A stretch of DNA of 7,330 nucleotides from JBDTLH01 sp039934875 (GTDB lineage Bacteria; Acidobacteriota; Terriglobia; Terriglobales; Acidobacteriaceae), in NCBI GenBank assembly GCA_039934875.1, contig JBDTLH010000094.1, positions 1 through 7,330 of the forward strand, written 5' to 3'. This document shows, one piece after another, positions 1-6,489 of the stretch. A program made the translations under genes and the position numbers. Every line of letters starts with the position of its first letter. Within the stretch, counting starts at the first letter, position 1. The notes beneath the pieces were generated by a model that was not told the origin of the DNA, did not search any database, and saw nothing but the letters and a program-made list of their open reading frames with translations.

Positions 1-758
1 ATTCGGGAGATCGATTTTGCACCCTTGAAGCCATACTTCCAGGGAACGTGCAGCCGCACCGGAGCTCCGTTCTGGTTGGGCAGGTACTCCCCGTAGAGGC
101 CAAAGACCAGCATGGTAAGCGGATGCAACGCTTCATCCATGCGAAGGCCCTCGCTATAGGGCCAATCGAGGACGCTGCCGCGCTCGCCGGGCATCTGCGA
201 CTTGTCTTCGAGCGTGAGGAACTGAACGTATTTTGCTTTGCTGGTGGGTTGGGCCACGTTGATCAGTTCGGAGAGGGAGAAGCCGTCGAGCGGCATTACC
301 ATCGACCAGCCCTCGACGCAGCGATGGCGATAGATGCGCTCTTCGATGGGATGCAGTTTCATAAGGGAATCGATGTCGATAGTCTTCGGCTTCGCCACCA
401 ATCCCTCGATACTAACGGTCCAGGGCCGGGTGCGCAGTTTGCCCGCATTGTGTGAAGGATCGGACTTGTCGGTGCCAAACTCGTAAAAGTTGTTGTAGCT
501 CGCGATGTCTTTAAACGGGGTCTTCGGCTCGGAGGTGGTGTAAGAACTCTGCTTCAGGTCAGGAATCTTGCCGCTGGCAAATACGCGAGCTGAGGGTGAA
601 ACCATGTCGAGCAGACGGTCTCCCGCGACTGCGGTTGCGGCCAGCGCCAGCGCTCCGCAGACGAACGCGCGGCGGCTCACGCGCGATTCTTCATATGCTG
701 TTTTCGACGTAATTTCGGAAGACACAGGCTGGTTCGGTGGTTTGCTGCGGATTAGCAT
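1..758 (-). CDS. msrP: MsrP, protein-methionine-sulfoxide reductase molybdopterin subunit (partial, C-terminus off window)
   Basis: MsrP (formerly YedY) is a periplasmic Mo-molybdopterin enzyme that reduces methionine sulfoxide in oxidised envelope proteins, normally receiving electrons from the membrane haem protein MsrQ. The reverse strand reads 252 codons without a stop before the window ends. A twin-arginine signal is visible: SRRAF at about residues 28-32 (Arg29-Arg30), then an Ala-rich hydrophobic stretch to about 46. The sulfite-oxidase-type fold follows, with YNNFYEF (88-94), ERIYRHRCVEGWSM (140-153) and NGAPVRLHVPWKYGFKG (230-246), all very close to E. coli MsrP as I remember it. Cys147 in RCVEGW is the expected molybdenum ligand. 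Roughly 70-80 C-terminal residues are missing compared with the E. coli protein. The ATG at 758-756 is preceded by AGGAGA (plus-strand 763-768) at 4-5 bases, which supports this start. An msrQ gene could lie beyond the left edge. The gene is divergent from modABC, which imports the metal of its cofactor. Confidence 0.95.
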   Translation of the reverse strand, partial: MLIRSKPPNQPVSSEITSKTAYEESRVSRRAFVCGALALAATAVAGDRLLDMVSPSARVFASGKIPDLKQSSYTTSEPKTPFKDIASYNNFYEFGTDKSDPSHNAGKLRTRPWTVSIEGLVAKPKTIDIDSLMKLHPIEERIYRHRCVEGWSMVMPLDGFSLSELINVAQPTSKAKYVQFLTLEDKSQMPGERGSVLDWPYSEGLRMDEALHPLTMLVFGLYGEYLPNQNGAPVRLHVPWKYGFKGAKSISR

Positions 759-888
759 GGAGTCTCCTGAGCAGATGTATCCTTACTGTTAAAGTACGCT
801 ACGCCACTAGGAATAGATGTATCGCGCCTGTAATAGTAGCGGCGAATTTCGTATATTCAGTTCGTGGTGTTCCTTAAGTTATGCGAAG
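759..888. promoter_or_regulatory. Divergent msrP/modA intergenic region with a 9-bp direct repeat
   Basis: This 130-bp gap must hold the promoters of both msrP (leftward) and modABC (rightward). It is more AT-rich than the flanking genes. The 9-mer AGATGTATC occurs at 773-781 and again at 815-823, 42 bp apart in the same orientation, about four helical turns. A TATATT hexamer at 852-857 could be a -10 element for modA, but no good -35 lies at the right distance. I could not find a convincing ModE operator or a molybdenum-cofactor riboswitch. Treating this as a shared control region is inference from gene layout. Confidence 0.4.
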
Positions 889-1683
889 ATGGACAGCGTT
901 ATGCGTCCGCTGCTCTGTGCCTTTGTTCTCGCGTACGCCACTCTGGCGATTGGGCAAGAGGTGCGGGTGGCCGCAGCCGCGGATCTGGCTCCGTCAATGC
1001 CGGAGTTAAAGCAGGCGTTTGAGTCGGAGCACAGTGGCAGCAGGATCACGGTGTCGATCGGGTCGTCGGTAAGTCTGGAGATGCAGCTTGAAAATGGAGC
1101 GCCCTTTGATGTTTTTCTCTCCGCTGATGTGGAACAGCCGCGGAAGTTGATTAATTCCGGCAAAGCCGAGGCGGGCAGTTATTTCGTTTATGCGCAAGGC
1201 GTACTCGCGCTGCTGGTGCCGCGCAGCCATGCGGAGATATGGGACCTGAGAGCGCTCACCTCTGGGCAGGTAAAAAAAATCGCGATAGCTAACCCCCAAA
1301 ATGCGCCTTATGGACGCGCCGCTGTGGCCGCACTGAAAGCGGCGGGCTTGTATGATGTGCTGCAATCTAAAATCGTGGAGGGTGAGAACGTAGCACAGGC
1401 AGCCCAGTTCGTCATCTCCGGCAACGCAGATGCGGGGATCGTCTCCCTGTCCGCGAAGAGTTTGGCGAAGGAGCGGTTCGCGGCGTACCCCGTGGATGCC
1501 GGGCTTTATCCACCGTTGCGCCAAGCGGCGGTACTCATGAAGCCGGGCGCCGATAAGCCGTTGGCGAAAGAGTTTATCGACTTTCTGAAGTCGGAAAAGG
1601 GGCGGACCATCTTGCAGAAGCATGGATTGCGTCCCGCTGTGGCCGCTGGCAGGGTAGCGGGAAAGCGCACAAAAAAGGGATGA
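889..1683 (+). CDS. modA: ModA, molybdate ABC transporter substrate-binding protein
   Basis: ModA captures molybdate (and usually tungstate) in the periplasm and delivers it to the ModBC importer. The reading frame gives 264 residues from ATG 889. A signal peptide is clear (MRPLLCAFVLAYATLAIG, starting at the second in-frame ATG, 901), with cleavage probably near Gly-Gln. The mature protein starts EVRVAAAADLAPSM, the usual ModA opening. It continues with a GSSVSLEMQL stretch (oxyanion-binding region, serines), GAPFDVFLSAD, IAIANPQNAPYGRAAV, GENVAQAAQFV and GNADAGIVSLS, all typical of the ModA type of type-2 periplasmic binding proteins. The start is uncertain. ATG 901 gives the cleanest signal peptide with an early arginine. 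ATG 889 adds MDSV. ATG 817 would add 24 residues unlike a signal peptide. None has a strong ribosome-binding site. The last residues (RVAGKRTKKG) are a basic tail. The stop overlaps the modB start. An eight-A run lies at 1272-1279. Confidence 0.93.
   Translation: MDSVMRPLLCAFVLAYATLAIGQEVRVAAAADLAPSMPELKQAFESEHSGSRITVSIGSSVSLEMQLENGAPFDVFLSADVEQPRKLINSGKAEAGSYFVYAQGVLALLVPRSHAEIWDLRALTSGQVKKIAIANPQNAPYGRAAVAALKAAGLYDVLQSKIVEGENVAQAAQFVISGNADAGIVSLSAKSLAKERFAAYPVDAGLYPPLRQAAVLMKPGADKPLAKEFIDFLKSEKGRTILQKHGLRPAVAAGRVAGKRTKKG
1671..1677 (+). other. In-frame A AAA AAG slippery heptamer at the modA/modB junction
   Basis: In the modA frame the codons here are ACA AAA AAG GGA TGA, so bases 1671-1677 form A AAA AAG in the phase needed for tandem -1 slippage, the same heptamer used in E. 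coli dnaX. The -1 frame at this point is the modB frame, since modB starts at 1680. A shifted ribosome would bypass the modA stop and enter modB. A purine-rich GGGAAAG lies just upstream (1659-1665). I see no strong stem-loop just downstream. Whether any shift happens is unknown. The A-rich stretch may simply keep the modB start unstructured. Confidence 0.3.
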
Positions 1684-2354
1684 ACTGGCAGGCGCTGTTA
1701 TTGACACTCAAGCTGGCAGCAGTGGTCTCCGTGCTGCTGCTCTTTATTGGAGCGCCAATTGCCTATTGGATCGCCTTTTCGCGCGCACGATGGAAATTTC
1801 TGGTGGAGAGCGTGGTCGCTCTGCCGCTGGTACTGCCGCCCACGGTGATTGGTTTTTACGCGCTGCTTGCGTTCGGCCCGAACACTGGGTTGGGCCGCTT
1901 TTTGACGCGCATTTTTGGCCACGGCCTCGCCTTCACGTTTGAGGGGCTGGCCATAGCGTCCGTGCTCTACAGTCTTCCGTTTGCAGTGCAGCCGTTCGCT
2001 GCAGGGTTCGCTTCTGTTGATCCCGCTTTCGTAAACGCGGCAGCCAGCCTGGGAGCGGGCCGGTGGCGGAGGTTTTGGAGGATTGTGCTGCCGCTCTCCT
2101 CAAGCGCGGTGCTGACCGGCTTTGTGCTCAGCTTCGCGCACACAGTAGGTGAGTTTGGAGTGGTGCTCATGGTCGGCGGCAATATTCCGGGGGTGACGCG
2201 AACCGTCTCAGTCGATATCTACGACCGTGTGGAGGCGTTTGATTTTGCTGGCGCAAACCGGACCTCGGTATTGCTGTTGTGCTTCAGTTTCGTGATATTG
2301 GCCGTGATGTATGGGGCCACTAAGCGTGCCTGGCGGATGGGAAGGCAGCATTGA
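1680..2354 (+). CDS. modB: ModB, molybdate ABC transporter permease
   Basis: ModB forms the membrane channel of the molybdate importer, working as a dimer with ModC on its cytoplasmic face and ModA docking from outside. The 224 residues are close to the length of E. coli ModB (about 229). About five hydrophobic segments are visible (roughly 8-32, 42-66, 86-110, 139-165 and 194-212). Family landmarks are LPLVLPPTVIGFYALL (48-63), the EAA-type coupling loop NAAASLGAGRWRRFW with IVLPL (about 119-139), and HTVGEFGVVLMVGGNIPG (154-171) followed by TRTVSVDIYDRVEAFDF. In the coupling loop Asn119 stands where the EAA motif has its glutamate. The ATG shares bases with the modA stop (ATGA), so translation is probably coupled. 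The only upstream purine-rich stretch, GGGAAAG at 1659-1665, is too distant to be a strong site, which fits re-initiation by ribosomes finishing modA. Confidence 0.95.
   Translation: MNWQALLLTLKLAAVVSVLLLFIGAPIAYWIAFSRARWKFLVESVVALPLVLPPTVIGFYALLAFGPNTGLGRFLTRIFGHGLAFTFEGLAIASVLYSLPFAVQPFAAGFASVDPAFVNAAASLGAGRWRRFWRIVLPLSSSAVLTGFVLSFAHTVGEFGVVLMVGGNIPGVTRTVSVDIYDRVEAFDFAGANRTSVLLLCFSFVILAVMYGATKRAWRMGRQH
2339..2345 (+). promoter_or_regulatory. Ribosome-binding site supporting the TTG start of modC
   Basis: GGGAAGG lies inside the end of modB, five bases before TTG 2351. It supports initiation at TTG and not at the later ATG 2366 (residue 6), which would sit about 20 bases away from it. Confidence 0.5.
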
Positions 2355-3064
2355 ACGCGCTCGAAATGCGGATTGAATTCAAAAAGGGGTTTCCGCTCAG
2401 CGCCGAGTTCGTCATTGCAGGGGGGACAACCGTGCTGTTCGGTTCGTCGGGCGCAGGGAAGACCACGGTGCTGGATGCGATCGCCGGTATTCGCCAACCC
2501 GCGCGAGGCCGCATTGTTATCGAGCAAGAGGTCGTTTTCGACTCACAGCAGAACATTAGAATTCCCCCCGAGCGCCGTCGGATCGGCTATGTGGCGCAGG
2601 CATTGGGGTTGTTTCCGCACATGTCGGCGTTTGATAATGCTGCCTTTGGGGTCCCGCCAGGAACAAATCGAGAGCAGAGGAAGAGCAGCGCGAATGAATG
2701 GCTAAGGCGCTTCGGCGTCGTTCATCTCGCCGAGCGCCGGCCCGGCGATTGGTCCGGCGGAGAACGTCAGAGGGTGGCGATCGCGCGCGCGCTGGCCAGC
2801 GCTCCCCGCCTGCTGCTGCTCGACGAACCATTTTCGGCGCTCGATGAACAAACCAAATTCGGTATTATCCTCGACCTTAAGAAATGGCTGCGCGAAGCCG
2901 GCTTGCCGGTGCTGTTCGTGACCCATGATGTCGCGGAGGCGTTTGCCCTCGGCGACCGCCTGATTGAGATTGATCGAGGGAAGATAATGCGTGAGGGCGG
3001 GATAACCGAAATCCTGGGAGAACGTCGAGATGATATGGTGCGGCGGCTGCTCGCGCGGACTTAG
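2351..3064 (+). CDS. modC: ModC, molybdate ABC transporter ATP-binding protein (short form)
   Basis: ModC is the cytoplasmic ATPase that powers molybdate import through ModB. The 237 residues carry all the ABC motifs: Walker A GSSGAGKTT (31-39), Q-loop VAQALGLFPHMS with Gln83, signature WSGGERQRVAIARALA (134-149), Walker B LLLLDEP (154-160, Glu159 as catalytic base), D-loop SALDE and switch histidine His192 in VLFVTHD. The signature begins WSGGE where most family members have LSGGE. The early sequence MRIEFKKGFPLSAEF is typical of ModC. The protein ends shortly after the nucleotide-binding domain. E. coli ModC is about 352 residues, with a C-terminal molybdate-binding (TOBE/Mop) domain that is absent here. 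The proposed start is TTG, overlapping the modB stop as TTGA, with GGGAAGG five bases upstream. ATG 2366 is the alternative and would remove only five residues. I see no convincing terminator after the TAG stop. Confidence 0.94.
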   Translation: MNALEMRIEFKKGFPLSAEFVIAGGTTVLFGSSGAGKTTVLDAIAGIRQPARGRIVIEQEVVFDSQQNIRIPPERRRIGYVAQALGLFPHMSAFDNAAFGVPPGTNREQRKSSANEWLRRFGVVHLAERRPGDWSGGERQRVAIARALASAPRLLLLDEPFSALDEQTKFGIILDLKKWLREAGLPVLFVTHDVAEAFALGDRLIEIDRGKIMREGGITEILGERRDDMVRRLLART

Positions 3065-3210
3065 TAATCCAAGTTAAAATAGCGGTAGCAAAGTTCCCGT
3101 AAAACACAGCCTTGCGGCGCCCTTGCAGATACTGTTCTTTTCCACGCTGAAGACTAACGCCTACCTATGAGAGCAGCGCCTGGACCACTGACATGAACGT
3201 GAATCGGTCG

Positions 3211-3222
3211 CAGCCTGGGCTG
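3211..3222. repeat. Inverted repeat CAGCC-TG-GGCTG upstream of the RND gene
   Basis: Five-base perfect arms surround a two-base centre. It is the first of three short dyads within 55 bp and partly abuts the next. It could be half of a regulator-binding region or chance in GC-rich DNA. Confidence 0.3.
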
Positions 3223-3240
3223 AATCCAACATTGGATGCA
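3221..3240. repeat. 20-bp imperfect palindrome centred on ATCCAACATTGGAT, possible operator
   Basis: The core has perfect six-base arms, ATCCAA and TTGGAT, around CA. After one mismatched pair, TG and CA extend the symmetry, giving eight of ten matching pairs over TGAATCCAACATTGGATGCA. The centre lies about 62 bp before the efflux gene's ATG, a position where a dimeric repressor such as a TetR-type regulator could act. No regulator gene is in the window, so operator function is inference. Confidence 0.35.
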
Positions 3241-3255
3241 ACAGGGAATCTATTT

Positions 3256-3265
3256 CTGCCGGCAG
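3256..3265. repeat. Perfect 10-bp palindrome CTGCCGGCAG
   Basis: It is a perfect ten-base palindrome with its centre exactly 30 bp from the centre of the 20-bp palindrome upstream, about three helical turns. It sits 27 bases before the efflux start codon. It may belong to the same control region or may be coincidence. Confidence 0.3.
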
Positions 3266-3292
3266 GGTGATCTGGCGGCGAGGTTTTAGTCG

Positions 3293-6200
3293 ATGTGGAT
3301 CGTTAGACTAGCTTTACAACGCCCCTATACTTTCGTGGTCATGGCAATCGCGATTCTGATCATGAGTCCGATTGTAATCCTGCGCACCCCGGTTGACATC
3401 TTCCCGGACATCAACATTCCAGTGATCAGCGTGATCTGGCAATACAGCGGCTTCACCCCACAAGAGATGGCGGACCGCATCGTATCCAGCACGGAGCGGA
3501 CGCTGACCACCACCGTCAACGACATTGAACACATTGAATCGCAGGCAATGCCAGGACGGGCGATAGAGAAGATATTTTTCCAGCCGCACGCCGATATTCC
3601 GACCGCGATCGCGCAGGTGACTGCGATCGGGCAGACGGAGACGAAAAACCTGCCGGCAGGAACCCAGCCTCCGCTAATTATTTTGTATTCGGCATCGAGC
3701 GTGCCCATCGTGCAGATCGGCATCAGCAGCAAGACGATGCCGGAACAGCAGCTCAATGACAGCGCGCTGAACTTCGTGCGCACCCAGCTCTCGACCATCA
3801 AGGGCGCGGCGATTCCGTATCCTTATGGGGGCAAGCAGCGCGTCGTAGCCGTTGATCTCAATATTCCCGCGTTACAGGCGCACGGGTTGGCGCCGATTGA
3901 TGTGGTGAATGCCATCGGCGAGCAGAACCTGATTCTTCCCGCCGGCACCACCAAGATCGGGCCGCTGGAGCAGAGCGTGGCGATGAATGGCAGCCCGCAG
4001 ACGATTGAAGAGCTCAATGATCTCCCGCTGCGCACGGTGAACGGAATCACGACGTACATTCATGACGTCGCCCATGTGCGTGATGGATTCAATCCTCAGA
4101 CGAATGTGGTGCGGCAGGATGGGGTAAGGGGGGTGCTGCTCAGCATTATGAAGAATGGCAAGGCCTCGACCCTGGAGATCGTTCAGCAGATCAAAGACAC
4201 GCTGCCTAAAATCCAGGATACGCTTCCTCCGGGTATTGACATGAAGCTGCTCTTTGATCAATCGCTGTTCGTGCGCGCCTCGATTGATGGCGTAGTACGC
4301 GAAGCGCTGATCGCGGCATGCCTTACGGCGGCGATGATCTTGCTGTTTCTGGGTAATTGGCGAAGCACGTTGATCATCGCGGTATCGATTCCATTGTCGA
4401 TTCTCTGTTCTGTAATTGCCTTGAGCGCACTGGGCGAGACCTTTAACATCATGACGCTAGGAGGCCTGGCGCTCGCGGTTGGCATTCTGGTGGACGATGC
4501 GACGGTGGAGATCGAGAATATCGAGCGTAATCTCGGCATGGGCAAAGAATTGCGTCAGGCGATACTCGATGGCGCCTCTCAGATTGCGGTCCCGGCACTG
4601 GTATCCACGCTGTGCATCTGCATTGTGTTCGTGCCTATGTTCTTCCTCGCCGGGGTAGCGAAGTTTCTCTTCGTGCCCTTGGCTGAGGCGGTGGTATTCG
4701 CGATGCTCGCCTCTTATCTGCTCTCGCGCACTCTGGTGCCGACAATGGTGATGTACCTCCTGCGCGGACATGAGCGCGACCACGGATCGCATGGCAGTGG
4801 GGCCGTGGTGGGGAAAAAGAGAAGCATCTTCGGGCGATTGCAGCAGCGCTTCGAGGACCATTTTGAGCGGCTGCGCAATGGTTATCGCGGAACCCTCGAA
4901 GCATGCCTGGAGCACCGCAAGGTGTTCGTCATCTGCTTTCTTGCGTTTTGTGTTCTTTCTTCGGGCATTGCACTTTTCCTGGGGCAGGATTTTTTCCCCT
5001 CGGTGGATGCCGGGGTCTTTCGCATGCACGTGCGCGCGCGCTCGGGTTTGAGGATTGAAGAGTCAGCGCGCCTCTGTGATGAAATTGATGCGGCGATTCG
5101 CCGCGAAGTGCCACAAAACGAACTGACCACCATCCTGGACAACATTGGCCTGCCCTACAGTTCGATCAATACGTCCTACAGCACCAGCGGATCTGTGGGT
5201 ACTTCGGATGCGGAGATACTGGTTTCACTGAGCAAGAACCACAGACCGACAGAAGACTATGTGCGCAAGCTGCGCGCTGATCTGCCTGCGCAATTTCCTG
5301 GCGTGGAGTTTTTCTTTCAGCCGGCGGACATTGTGAGTCAGATCCTCAACTTTGGTTTGCCATCGCCGATTGACGTGCAGGTGATGGGGCGAGACAGTGC
5401 GGCGACTTACCGGATAGCGCAGCAGCTTGCCAATCAGATGCGCGCGATCCCCGGCGCCGCCGACGTGCACGTGCAGCAGACCATGAACGACCCGCAATTG
5501 CAACTGAATATTGATCGAGTGAAGGCGCAGCAGGTGGGGTTGCAACAGCGCGACGTGGCCCAGAGCGTGCTTATTTCATTGAGCGGCAGCTTTCAGACGA
5601 CGCCGACCTTCTGGTTGAATCCGAAGAATGGAGTCACCTACAACGTCGCGGTGGAATCGCCGGATTATCGGATGGATTCGCTTGAGGCGCTGATGAGCAC
5701 CCCTATTCGTGCCGCGGGGGCGGCTCCGCAGGTGCTCAGCAATCTGGCTACGGTGCATCCGGAGCAGACCGCATCGCTGGTTTCGCACTACAACATCATG
5801 CCGGTCATGGATATATATGCCAGCGTACAGGGCCGCGACCTGGGCGGTGTCGCCCATGACATGGACAAGATTGTGGGCAGCGCCCGCAAGAAGCTGCCTC
5901 GGGGTATATCCATCGTGGTGCGCGGGCAAGTTGAGACGATGCGGTCTTCGTTTGTGGGATTGGGCGTCGGCATCGCCATGGCGATCGTGCTGGTGTATCT
6001 GCTGATCGTGGTCAACTTTCAGTCGTGGCTTGATCCCTTCATCATCATCACCGCGCTGCCCGGCGCGCTGGCGGGCATCTTGTGGATGCTGCTGCTGACC
6101 CATACCACGATGAATGTGCCATCGCTGACGGGTGCGATCATGTGCATGGGCGTGGCCACTGCCAACAGTATTCTGATGGTCTCCTTCGCGCGCGAGCGCA

Positions 6201-6481
6201 TGGAAGATGGATTGAGCGCGTGGGATGCAGCGCTTGACGCAGGCCACACGCGAATGCGTCCGGTGATCATGACTGCGCTTGCGATGATTATCGGCATGGT
6301 GCCCATGGCTTTAAGCCTGGGAGAAGGCGGCGAGCAGAATGCTCCATTGGGCCGCGCCGTGATTGGGGGCCTGCTGTTTGCTACGGTTGCAACCCTGTTC
6401 TTCGTGCCCGTGGTTTTCAGCATCATGCACGGCGGCCAGAAAAATAATCAACCCTCTTCTTTGGAACCCGCAACCAGGTGA
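3293..6481 (+). CDS. RND-family efflux permease (AcrB/HAE-like inner-membrane pump)
   Basis: This is the proton-driven inner-membrane pump of a tripartite efflux system, expected to work as a trimer and expel small molecules through an adaptor and an outer-membrane channel. At 1062 residues it has full family length and the usual internal duplication. TM1 (about 11-31) is followed by a periplasmic region opening with TPVDIFPDINIPVISVIWQY (32-51). TM2-6 span about 335-490, and a cytoplasmic linker 491-540. A second TM plus periplasmic region starts near 545, and TM8-12 span about 885-1045. TM4 carries the proton-carrying pair Asp401-Asp402 in GILVDDATVEIENIERN, typical of drug-type (HAE) rather than metal-type pumps. 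Equivalents of AcrB Arg971 and Thr978 are Arg987 and Thr994 (RMRPVIMT). The equivalent of AcrB Lys940 is Ala957 in GVATANSILMVSFA. The substrate cannot be read from the sequence. GAGG lies nine bases before the ATG. The adaptor gene follows after eight bases. Confidence 0.93.
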   Translation: MWIVRLALQRPYTFVVMAIAILIMSPIVILRTPVDIFPDINIPVISVIWQYSGFTPQEMADRIVSSTERTLTTTVNDIEHIESQAMPGRAIEKIFFQPHADIPTAIAQVTAIGQTETKNLPAGTQPPLIILYSASSVPIVQIGISSKTMPEQQLNDSALNFVRTQLSTIKGAAIPYPYGGKQRVVAVDLNIPALQAHGLAPIDVVNAIGEQNLILPAGTTKIGPLEQSVAMNGSPQTIEELNDLPLRTVNGITTYIHDVAHVRDGFNPQTNVVRQDGVRGVLLSIMKNGKASTLEIVQQIKDTLPKIQDTLPPGIDMKLLFDQSLFVRASIDGVVREALIAACLTAAMILLFLGNWRSTLIIAVSIPLSILCSVIALSALGETFNIMTLGGLALAVGILVDDATVEIENIERNLGMGKELRQAILDGASQIAVPALVSTLCICIVFVPMFFLAGVAKFLFVPLAEAVVFAMLASYLLSRTLVPTMVMYLLRGHERDHGSHGSGAVVGKKRSIFGRLQQRFEDHFERLRNGYRGTLEACLEHRKVFVICFLAFCVLSSGIALFLGQDFFPSVDAGVFRMHVRARSGLRIEESARLCDEIDAAIRREVPQNELTTILDNIGLPYSSINTSYSTSGSVGTSDAEILVSLSKNHRPTEDYVRKLRADLPAQFPGVEFFFQPADIVSQILNFGLPSPIDVQVMGRDSAATYRIAQQLANQMRAIPGAADVHVQQTMNDPQLQLNIDRVKAQQVGLQQRDVAQSVLISLSGSFQTTPTFWLNPKNGVTYNVAVESPDYRMDSLEALMSTPIRAAGAAPQVLSNLATVHPEQTASLVSHYNIMPVMDIYASVQGRDLGGVAHDMDKIVGSARKKLPRGISIVVRGQVETMRSSFVGLGVGIAMAIVLVYLLIVVNFQSWLDPFIIITALPGALAGILWMLLLTHTTMNVPSLTGAIMCMGVATANSILMVSFARERMEDGLSAWDAALDAGHTRMRPVIMTALAMIIGMVPMALSLGEGGEQNAPLGRAVIGGLLFATVATLFFVPVVFSIMHGGQKNNQPSSLEPATR
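6476..6481 (+). promoter_or_regulatory. Ribosome-binding site of the adaptor gene, overlapping the RND stop codon
   Basis: AGGTGA overlaps the TGA stop of the efflux permease and lies eight bases before ATG 6490. This supports that start over the in-frame GTG at 6517 and suggests translational coupling of pump and adaptor. Confidence 0.55.
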
Positions 6482-6489
6482 ACCCCGCT

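Larger units (their letters stand above)
3065..3292. promoter_or_regulatory. Intergenic region between modC and the RND efflux gene
   Basis: These 228 bases contain no credible gene. Because they separate two functionally unrelated units, they probably hold the end of the mod transcript and the promoter of the efflux operon. No clear Rho-independent terminator or -35/-10 pair is visible. The downstream half holds three inverted repeats (3211-3222, 3221-3240 and 3256-3265). GAGG at 3280-3283, nine bases before ATG 3293, is the likely ribosome-binding site of the efflux gene. Confidence 0.4.

Noticed and set aside
48..455. Plus-strand open frame of 135 codons in the leftmost region
   Set aside because: It lies antisense to msrP, whose protein matches a known family along its full visible length. 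The plus-strand product has no recognisable features.
568..792. Plus-strand open frame of 74 codons over the msrP 5' end
   Set aside because: It is antisense to the msrP signal-peptide region and has no homology that I recognise.
817..888. Longer modA start at ATG 817
   Set aside because: The extra 24 residues precede a complete signal peptide and are not signal-like. The region is more plausibly promoter and leader.
1006..1707. Minus-strand open frame of 233 codons opposite modA
   Set aside because: The composition is that of a shadow frame (rich in Arg, His and Gln), and the opposite strand has an unmistakable ModA.
2778..2792. Alternating CG tract inside modC, and a similar one near 5029-5043 in the RND gene
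   Set aside because: Both encode ordinary conserved protein sequence (IARALA and HVRARS), so codon choice explains them.
3065..3180. Rho-independent terminator after modC
   Set aside because: No stem of useful length followed by a T-run could be found. The GC-rich GGCGCC near 3117 has no supporting arms.
3193..3270. 25-codon open frame (MNVNRSQPGLNPTLDATG…) before the RND gene, possible leader peptide
   Set aside because: It has no ribosome-binding site, no run of regulatory codons and no coupling to the RND start. It overlaps the palindromes, which explain the region at least as well.
4457..5029. Minus-strand open frame of 190 codons inside the RND gene
   Set aside because: It is antisense to conserved RND transmembrane sequence, with low-complexity His/Arg-rich composition and no supported start.
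5576..6247. Minus-strand open frame of 223 codons inside the RND gene
   Set aside because: It is antisense to conserved RND coding sequence, and its His/Arg-rich product looks like a codon-bias artefact.
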